NCBI GenBank assembly: GCA_023145655.1 | Contig: JAGLDI010000054.1 | Span: forward strand, 1 to 20,748 | From: Desulfuromusa sp. | GTDB taxonomy: Bacteria > Desulfobacterota > Desulfuromonadia > Desulfuromonadales > Geopsychrobacteraceae | Length of the DNA: 20,748 nt | Direction: 5' to 3' | Part shown: piece after piece, positions 16,176-20,748 of the stretch | Numbering within the stretch: position 1 is the first letter of the stretch | How the letters are laid out: the number at the start of each line of letters is the position of its first letter | Position numbers and translations under genes: made by a program | Notes under the pieces: generated by a model | What the model was told of the DNA's origin: nothing | Seen by the model: the letters and a program-made list of their open reading frames with translations, nothing else | The model's database searches: none

Positions 16176-16565
16176 ATGTATGCAGCGAAGGTACTGGTTG
16201 TTGATGATTCACCAACAATGCGGCAGCTGATTATTTTTGCCCTGCAACGCCTGCCCAGTTTGCAAATTACTGAGGCAGGTGACGGTGTTGCTGCGCTAAA
16301 ACAGTTATCCAGTGAGAAGTATGACCTCCTTTTGACCGACATCAATATGCCGATGATGGATGGTTTAAAACTGGTCGGCCTGATTCGTAATGATACTCTT
16401 TATATGAAACTTCCCATCATTGTTATTACGACTGAAGGTTCTGACATGACCCGGGAACGGGCTATTGCCATTGGTGCTAATGAATATATCACCAAGCCGT
16501 TGCAGACGACTCACCTTGTAGAAGTTGTCCGTAAGCTGCTTGATCCAGAATATCAACAGGGATGA
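16176..16565 (+). CDS. Single-domain response regulator (CheY-like receiver)
   Basis: This second stand-alone receiver, 129 residues, has VVDDSPTMRQL at the N-terminus (Asp 10 and 11), phospho-acceptor Asp 55 in LLLTDINMPMMDG, a Thr pair at 85-86 (VITTEGS) and Lys 107 in YITKPL. The N-terminal DDSPTMR is closer to chemotaxis CheY proteins than its neighbour is. It follows the first receiver by 61 bp. The frame extends back to a TTG at 16167, but GGAG (16162-16165) is one base from that codon and ten from ATG 16176, so ATG is preferred. The two receivers are too different to be a recent duplication. Confidence 0.9.
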   Translation: MYAAKVLVVDDSPTMRQLIIFALQRLPSLQITEAGDGVAALKQLSSEKYDLLLTDINMPMMDGLKLVGLIRNDTLYMKLPIIVITTEGSDMTRERAIAIGANEYITKPLQTTHLVEVVRKLLDPEYQQG

Positions 16566-16580
16566 GCCTTGTTCTTGGGC

Positions 16581-16611
16581 TTGACAGCCTTGGTTGAACA
16601 TGTAATATAAC
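16581..16611 (+). promoter_or_regulatory. Candidate promoter of infA
   Basis: A perfect -35 TTGACA (16581-16586) is followed either by TAATAT (16603-16608) after 16 bp or by TATAAC (16606-16611) after 19 bp. The predicted start is near 16616, giving a leader of about 40 bases before the infA TTG codon. This suggests infA has its own promoter apart from the signalling genes upstream. Confidence 0.6.
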
Positions 16612-16643
16612 CCCATTAATTTTTAGTTTGGTTTTTTATAATC

Positions 16644-16649
16644 AGGAGG
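16644..16649 (+). promoter_or_regulatory. Strong Shine-Dalgarno deciding the infA TTG start
   Basis: AGGAGG lies five bases before the TTG at 16655. The codons that follow give A-K-E-E-A-I-E-V, the usual IF-1 N-terminus, so this site fixes the start although the frame is open further upstream. Confidence 0.88.
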
Positions 16650-16654
16650 AAAAG

Positions 16655-16873
16655 TTGGCAAAAGAAGAAGCAATCGAAGTTGAAGGGATCGTTGTAGAGC
16701 CATTACCTAATGCTATGTTTCGGGTGAAGCTTGATAATGACCATGTGGTTTTGGCTCACATCTCCGGCAAAATGCGTAAGTACTATATCCGTATTCTTCC
16801 TGGTGATCGGGTGACAGTTGAATTATCACCCTATGATCTGACACGTGGTCGTATCACTTACCGGGCTAAATAG
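16655..16873 (+). CDS. infA: Translation initiation factor IF-1
   Basis: This 72-residue OB-fold protein binds the ribosomal A site during initiation and supports IF-2 and IF-3. The sequence is nearly canonical: [40 protein letters not shown] and [18 protein letters not shown]. The start codon is TTG at 16655. Starting there gives the exact family length and N-terminus, and a strong AGGAGG precedes it. An ATG-free extension upstream would add nine residues unlike the family. No in-frame ATG occurs before residue 21. A promoter-like TTGACA element lies upstream and a hairpin terminator lies about 90 bases downstream. Confidence 0.97.
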   Translation: MAKEEAIEVEGIVVEPLPNAMFRVKLDNDHVVLAHISGKMRKYYIRILPGDRVTVELSPYDLTRGRITYRAK

Positions 16874-16885
16874 TTAGACACTTTT

Positions 16886-16914
16886 TTGTGATTCGGCTCT
16901 GTTGCCGATACAAT
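16886..16914 (+). promoter_or_regulatory. Candidate promoter for leuS upstream of the leader hairpin
   Basis: TTGTGA (16886-16891) and TACAAT (16909-16914) are separated by 17 bp, matching consensus at four and five of six positions. The predicted start near 16921 would give leuS a leader of about 115 bases containing the 16962-16980 hairpin. Its -10 overlaps the ATG of the mini-ORF at 16913, so the two readings compete. Confidence 0.35.
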
Positions 16915-16957
16915 GACATATAGAGAAAGACTCTTCCCCACAATACTTTGCTTATAA
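16913..16957 (+). other. Possible 14-codon leader mini-ORF upstream of leuS
   Basis: ATG at 16913 opens a 14-codon frame with product [14 protein letters not shown] and a TAA at 16955-16957. Three codons are leucine (CTC, CTT, TTA), the last directly before the stop, and the terminator-like hairpin begins four bases later. The layout resembles a leader peptide for ribosome-controlled attenuation of leuS. Against it: no clear Shine-Dalgarno precedes the ATG, the Leu codons are not in tandem, and a candidate -10 overlaps the start codon. Confidence 0.22.
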
Positions 16958-16961
16958 CGAT

Positions 16962-16980
16962 ACCGGCCTTTGCCGGTTTT
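16962..16980 (+). terminator. Hairpin terminator or attenuator between infA and leuS
   Basis: A 6-bp GC-rich stem ACCGGC/GCCGGT (16962-16967 and 16972-16977) with a CTTT loop is followed by TTT and then C. It sits about 90 bases after infA and 57 before leuS. The short T-tract suggests partial termination. No good promoter lies between it and leuS, so leuS transcripts probably have to read through it. Confidence 0.6.
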
Positions 16981-17036
16981 CGCGTATATACTCTATTTTG
17001 ACAGGTGACGGTGTCGCTGCCCGTTGCGGAGGACCT

Positions 17037-19592
17037 ATGGAAAACTACTACAATCCAAAAGATGTTGAATTCAAGTGGCAACAAATTTGGCAGGAAAATC
17101 AGTCTTTTTGTGCTTCCATGGATTCTGAAAAAGAAAAATATTATCTATTGGAAATGTTTCCATACCCATCCGGTCGGATTCATATGGGTCATGTTCGCAA
17201 CTATGCAATAGGTGATGTTGTTGCCCGTTTTAAGCGGATGCAAGGGTTCAATGTTTTACACCCAATGGGTTGGGATGCTTTTGGGATGCCAGCTGAAAAT
17301 GCTGCGATTGAGCATAAAATCCATCCAGCAAAATGGACTTATGAAAATATTGACAGCATGCGGCAACAGTTGAAAAGAATTGGTCTCTCATACGATTGGC
17401 AGCGAGAGTTTGCCACCTGTGATGTCGATTATTATCGCTGGGAGCAACTGGTCTTTCTGCAGATGTTTGAGAAGGGGCTGGCATATAAAAAAGGTTCTTC
17501 AGTGAACTGGTGCGAGGATTGTCAGACCGTACTCGCCAATGAGCAGGTTGAAGACGGTTGTTGTTGGCGTTGTCATAACCTGGTGCAGCCGAAAGAACTG
17601 GAACAATGGTTTTTTAAAATTACTGATTACGCCGATGAACTTCTGGAATGGACTGATAAATTGCCTGGTTGGCCTGAACGGGTCTTATCAATGCAACGCA
17701 ACTGGATTGGTAAAAGCTACGGTTGTGAAATTGAGTTTCCAGTTGCTGACACAACTGAAAAGGTCAAGGTTTTTACGACTCGCCCGGATACTTTATTCGG
17801 TGCAACTTTTATGAGCCTGGCTCCGGAACACCCTTTAGTGAAATCGTTAGTGACTGCTGAGCAGGAAGAAGAAGTTAATAAGTTCATTGCTGCGGTGGAA
17901 CATCAGGATAAGGCAGATAGAACCAGCGGTAACCTTGAAAAAATAGGAATTTTTACCGGTTCATATTGTACTAACCCCCTGAATAATGAAAAAATTCCGG
18001 TCTTTCTCGCCAACTTTGTATTGATGGGCTATGGCACTGGTGCTGTTATGGCGGTTCCAGCCCATGATCAACGTGATTTTGAATTTGCAAAAAAATACCA
18101 GTTGCCAATGAGGGTGGTTATACAACCCGAAGGGGAAAATCTGGTTGCTGATCAACTGACTGAGGCGTTTACCGAACCTGGTTTGTTGACTAATTCCGGT
18201 CAATTCAATGGTGTTGATAACGAATCTGCAAAGGAGCAGATTGCCGCTTTCCTGGATGAGCGCGGTGTGGGGCGCAAGACCGTCAATTACCGTTTGCGTG
18301 ATTGGGGTGTGTCGAGACAGCGCTATTGGGGAACACCGATCCCGATTATCTATTGTGACAGCTGTGGTGCGGTTCCTGTTCCGGAAGAAGACTTGCCCGT
18401 AATATTGCCAACTGATGTTGAATTGACCGGCGAAGGGGGATCCCCTCTAGCTCGCCATAAAGATTTTCTTCAGGTTGCCTGCCCAAAATGTGGGAAACCG
18501 GCGAAGCGTGAATCGGATACTTTTGATACTTTTGTCGAAAGCTCCTGGTATTTTGCCCGCTATACTTGTCCCGATTATACTGATGGCCCATTAGATAAGC
18601 AGGCCGCTAATCACTGGTTGCCGGTGGATCAATATATTGGTGGAATAGAACACGCTGTCATGCATCTGCTCTATGCCCGTTTTTATACCAAAATTTTGCG
18701 TGATTTAGGGATGCTGGATGTCGATGAGCCCTTTACCAATTTGCTGACCCAGGGAATGGTCTGCAAGGAGACCCAGCGTTGTCCAGAACATGGTTGGTTG
18801 TATCCTGAGCAAGTGGTAGATGGGAAGTGTACTCTTTGTGGTCAGCTGGTTGAGTTGGGTCGCACTGAGAAAATGTCTAAGTCGAAAAAAAATGTCGTCG
18901 ATCCAAATCAACTGATTGATCAGTACGGTGCCGATACGGCACGGTTATTTTCACTGTTTGCGGCCCCTCCAGAAAAAGATCTGGAGTGGAATGAACAAGG
19001 GGTGGAGGGGTGTTTCCGTTTTCTCAATCGGGTCTGGCGAGCAGTTAGTGATAATCTGGAACTGATTAAAAATGCTGCGACTCCTGATACCGTCAGCGGA
19101 GACGCTGCAGAATTACGGCGTAAAACTCATCAGACGATCAAAAAAGTGAGTGAGGATGTGGATGGTCGTTTTCACTTTAATACTGCGATTGCTGCCATTA
19201 TGGAGCTGGTGAATGCGATCTATACATTTAAATCACGGCAGGAGAACCCTGGAGTTTTGCGTGAAGCATTGGAAACGGTTGTCTCTCTGTTGAATCCATT
19301 TGTGCCGCATATCTCTGAAGAACTCTGGCAGTTGTTAGGGCATCAGCAAAGTGTTGAAACTTCCGGCTGGCCATGCTGGGATGAGTCTGCCTTGGTTGCA
19401 GCAGAAATCACCCTGGTTGTGCAGGTCAACGGTAAAGTCCGGGGTAAAATTAACGTAGCCGTTGCTGCAGATTCACAATCTATCGAAACAGAGGCTTTGT
19501 CCGAACCCAATGTTCAACGTTTTATTGCTGGGAAACAGCTGCGCAAAGTTATCGTTGTTCCCGGTCGACTGATCAATATCGTGGTGGGCTGA
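17037..19592 (+). CDS. leuS: Leucyl-tRNA synthetase
   Basis: This 851-residue class I synthetase charges tRNA-Leu. The HIGH box reads HMGH (49-52) in [16 protein letters not shown]. The KMSKS box is KMSKS (612-616). The CP1 editing domain lies between, with [20 protein letters not shown] and the [16 protein letters not shown] editing-site motif. A zinc-type cysteine set is near the start of CP1 ([15 protein letters not shown]) and another is in CDSCG/CPKCG. A Cys-containing LeuRS-specific insertion ([18 protein letters not shown]) precedes KMSKS. The C-terminal domain carries [10 protein letters not shown]. The frame is open back to a TTG at 16998, but ATG 17037 with GGAGG four bases upstream and the M-E-N-Y-Y-N-P-K start is preferred. 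lptE overlaps its stop codon by one base. Confidence 0.97.
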   Translation: MENYYNPKDVEFKWQQIWQENQSFCASMDSEKEKYYLLEMFPYPSGRIHMGHVRNYAIGDVVARFKRMQGFNVLHPMGWDAFGMPAENAAIEHKIHPAKWTYENIDSMRQQLKRIGLSYDWQREFATCDVDYYRWEQLVFLQMFEKGLAYKKGSSVNWCEDCQTVLANEQVEDGCCWRCHNLVQPKELEQWFFKITDYADELLEWTDKLPGWPERVLSMQRNWIGKSYGCEIEFPVADTTEKVKVFTTRPDTLFGATFMSLAPEHPLVKSLVTAEQEEEVNKFIAAVEHQDKADRTSGNLEKIGIFTGSYCTNPLNNEKIPVFLANFVLMGYGTGAVMAVPAHDQRDFEFAKKYQLPMRVVIQPEGENLVADQLTEAFTEPGLLTNSGQFNGVDNESAKEQIAAFLDERGVGRKTVNYRLRDWGVSRQRYWGTPIPIIYCDSCGAVPVPEEDLPVILPTDVELTGEGGSPLARHKDFLQVACPKCGKPAKRESDTFDTFVESSWYFARYTCPDYTDGPLDKQAANHWLPVDQYIGGIEHAVMHLLYARFYTKILRDLGMLDVDEPFTNLLTQGMVCKETQRCPEHGWLYPEQVVDGKCTLCGQLVELGRTEKMSKSKKNVVDPNQLIDQYGADTARLFSLFAAPPEKDLEWNEQGVEGCFRFLNRVWRAVSDNLELIKNAATPDTVSGDAAELRRKTHQTIKKVSEDVDGRFHFNTAIAAIMELVNAIYTFKSRQENPGVLREALETVVSLLNPFVPHISEELWQLLGHQQSVETSGWPCWDESALVAAEITLVVQVNGKVRGKINVAVAADSQSIETEALSEPNVQRFIAGKQLRKVIVVPGRLINIVVG

Positions 19593-20098
19593 TGAAGTTT
19601 TTCAGATGTCTTGTTTTATTGGTATGCTTATCTGGATGTGGTTATCACTTCTCTGGTCACTCAGGTCGTCTGCCTGGAGGAGTTGAAACACTCTATATTC
19701 CGCTTTTTGTTAATAAGACAAATGAACCACGACTTGAAACCAGGTTTGCCAGTCAGGTCAGTGAAGTTTTTTCACGGAACAATGAAATCCGTCAGGTTGA
19801 AAAACAAAAGGATGCAGATGCTATTCTGCTGGGGACGGTGCGCAATTATAAAAATAAATCCCTTTCATATGATCGTGGTGATGATATTGGCAGCTATTAC
19901 TCGACAATGGATATCGATGTTGAGTTGCGCCAGGTCGATACTAATCAACTGCTTTGGGAGGGATCTCTCAGGTGGAAAGAGGTGTATCGAGCTTCAAGTG
20001 ATAAGAATATCCAGGATCTTTCCCGGCAACGCGCATTACAGCAGATAGTTCTCCGTTTATCTGAAGAACTTCTTTCTCGTTTGCTTGATGACTTTTAA
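19592..20098 (+). CDS. lptE: LPS-assembly lipoprotein LptE
   Basis: This 168-residue outer-membrane lipoprotein plugs the LptD barrel and helps place lipopolysaccharide on the cell surface. The signal peptide (about 1-15) ends in the lipobox LSGC, with lipidated Cys 16, and the mature protein starts CGYHFSG as in other LptE/RlpB proteins. The body includes VETLYIPLFVNKTNEPRLE, typical of non-enterobacterial LptE. Its ATG overlaps the leuS TGA (TGATG), implying coupled translation. The order leuS-lptE-holA matches E. coli and supports both the gene identity and a Gram-negative host. Confidence 0.94.
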   Translation: MKFFRCLVLLVCLSGCGYHFSGHSGRLPGGVETLYIPLFVNKTNEPRLETRFASQVSEVFSRNNEIRQVEKQKDADAILLGTVRNYKNKSLSYDRGDDIGSYYSTMDIDVELRQVDTNQLLWEGSLRWKEVYRASSDKNIQDLSRQRALQQIVLRLSEELLSRLLDDF

Positions 20099-20101
20099 TT
20101 G

Positions 20102-20748
20102 ATGAATGCCGATGAGCTAGATCGCCGCTTACGTGCGCAGCAGATTCCGGAACTTATTTTCCTCTCTGGTCAGGAATCCTACCTTGTCCAACGCGCTGCA
20201 CGTTCTGTTAGAGACGCGGTCTTACCCAATTGCAAAGATGATTTCAACGATCATCAGTTTTATGGAAAGCAGGTTACCGCAGAGCTGATCCTTGAAGCAG
20301 CAATGACTTATCCAGTTTTTGCTGAAAAAAAGCTGGTAACAGTCAAAGATGCACACCTGCTGCCGGCAACCGAGCTGGAAAAATTAATTCCCTATCTGCA
20401 AAATCCAGTTCCAGAAACCTGTCTGTTATTTATTGCCGATAAAATTGACAACCGGCGAAAATTTTTTCAACAATTTAAAAAAAGTGGAACTCTTATTGAG
20501 TTTAAACCTCTGTCGGTTAGAGAAATCCCCAGCTATATCCGTCAAATTCTAGGGCCGAAGAAAGTGCAGATAAGCAGTGATGGATTGGATCTTTTCTGTC
20601 TGATGGTGGATGGGAATCTCCACGAGATCCATGTGGAGCTGGATAAATTATTGACCTATATAGGGACTGCCACGCTGATTGAAACAAAAGATGTCGAGGC
20701 TGTTGTATCACGGGGGCGGGTTGAAAGTGTTTTTGAGTTGGGTAAAGC
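20102..20748 (+). CDS. holA: DNA polymerase III subunit delta, 3' end outside window
   Basis: The frame opens at ATG 20102, three bases after the lptE stop, and runs to the right edge without a stop, giving 215 residues of an expected 330 or so. The translation begins MNADELDRRLRAQQIPELIF, then FLSGQESYLVQRAARSVRDAV, as in delta subunits. Further matches are TYPVFAEKKLVTVKDAHLLP, CLLFIADKIDNRRKFFQQFK, the region VDGNLHEIHVELDKLLTYIG, and VSRGRVESVFEL at the edge. Delta is the wrench that opens the beta clamp in the clamp loader. Together with holB, two of the loader's subunits are encoded in this window. There is no clear Shine-Dalgarno, so coupling to lptE is likely. Confidence 0.94.
   Translation, partial: MNADELDRRLRAQQIPELIFLSGQESYLVQRAARSVRDAVLPNCKDDFNDHQFYGKQVTAELILEAAMTYPVFAEKKLVTVKDAHLLPATELEKLIPYLQNPVPETCLLFIADKIDNRRKFFQQFKKSGTLIEFKPLSVREIPSYIRQILGPKKVQISSDGLDLFCLMVDGNLHEIHVELDKLLTYIGTATLIETKDVEAVVSRGRVESVFELGK

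Noticed and set aside
16571..16600. TGTTC/GAACA inverted repeat around the infA -35 as an operator
   Set aside because: Five-base arms separated by about 20 bases are expected by chance, and no known operator matches.
16637..16642. Perfect TATAAT just before infA
   Set aside because: No -35 at a usable distance, and a transcript from it would start at or after the Shine-Dalgarno.
16874..17036. T-box riboswitch before leuS
   Set aside because: The spacer is short and lacks the conserved T-box core (AGGGTGGNACCGCG-like) and specifier-loop layout.

Overview
This window most likely comes from the chromosome of a Gram-negative, anaerobic-type deltaproteobacterium of the Desulfuromonas/Geobacter/Pelobacter kind. 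That placement is an inference. It rests on LptE (so there is an LPS outer membrane), a RicT/PSP1 protein next to holB and metG, a TatD hydrolase fused to a radical SAM domain, and a DUF4388 protein next to stand-alone receiver proteins. Base composition looks moderate and even. I see no insertion sequences, phage genes, tRNAs, rRNAs or CRISPR, so this is core chromosome and not an island.

Left part (1-6156): a UvrD/RecB-type helicase-nuclease runs in from the left edge (+). It converges on a small minus-strand gene that resembles the RimK-associated retropepsin-like 'ATP-dependent zinc protease' family but has lost its catalytic Asp-Thr-Gly. A 442-bp AT-rich spacer with candidate divergent promoters separates that gene from a large AsmA-family envelope protein (+).

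Middle minus-strand operon (11497 down to 6257): holB - ricT - metG - tatD::radical SAM, probably from a promoter at 11468-11497. A strong intrinsic terminator lies between metG and tatD, and its U-tract runs straight into the tatD Shine-Dalgarno.

Right plus-strand block (11529-20748): rnc - era - der, then a DUF4388/GAF-like protein, two single-domain response regulators, infA, leuS, lptE and holA (cut by the right edge). Functions are RNA processing and ribosome assembly (rnc, era, der, infA), tRNA charging (leuS; metG opposite), replication clamp loading (holA; holB opposite), LPS export (lptE) and a small signalling module among them.

Several real starts lie inside longer open frames: asmA 3736, tatD 7648, rnc 11589, response regulators 15743 and 16176, infA 16655 (TTG) and leuS 17037. 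The most interesting points are the inactivated zinc-protease homolog, a possible attenuator with a Leu-containing mini-ORF before leuS, the terminator abutting the tatD ribosome-binding site, and the DUF4388/receiver module among housekeeping genes. I found no clearly new multi-gene system.
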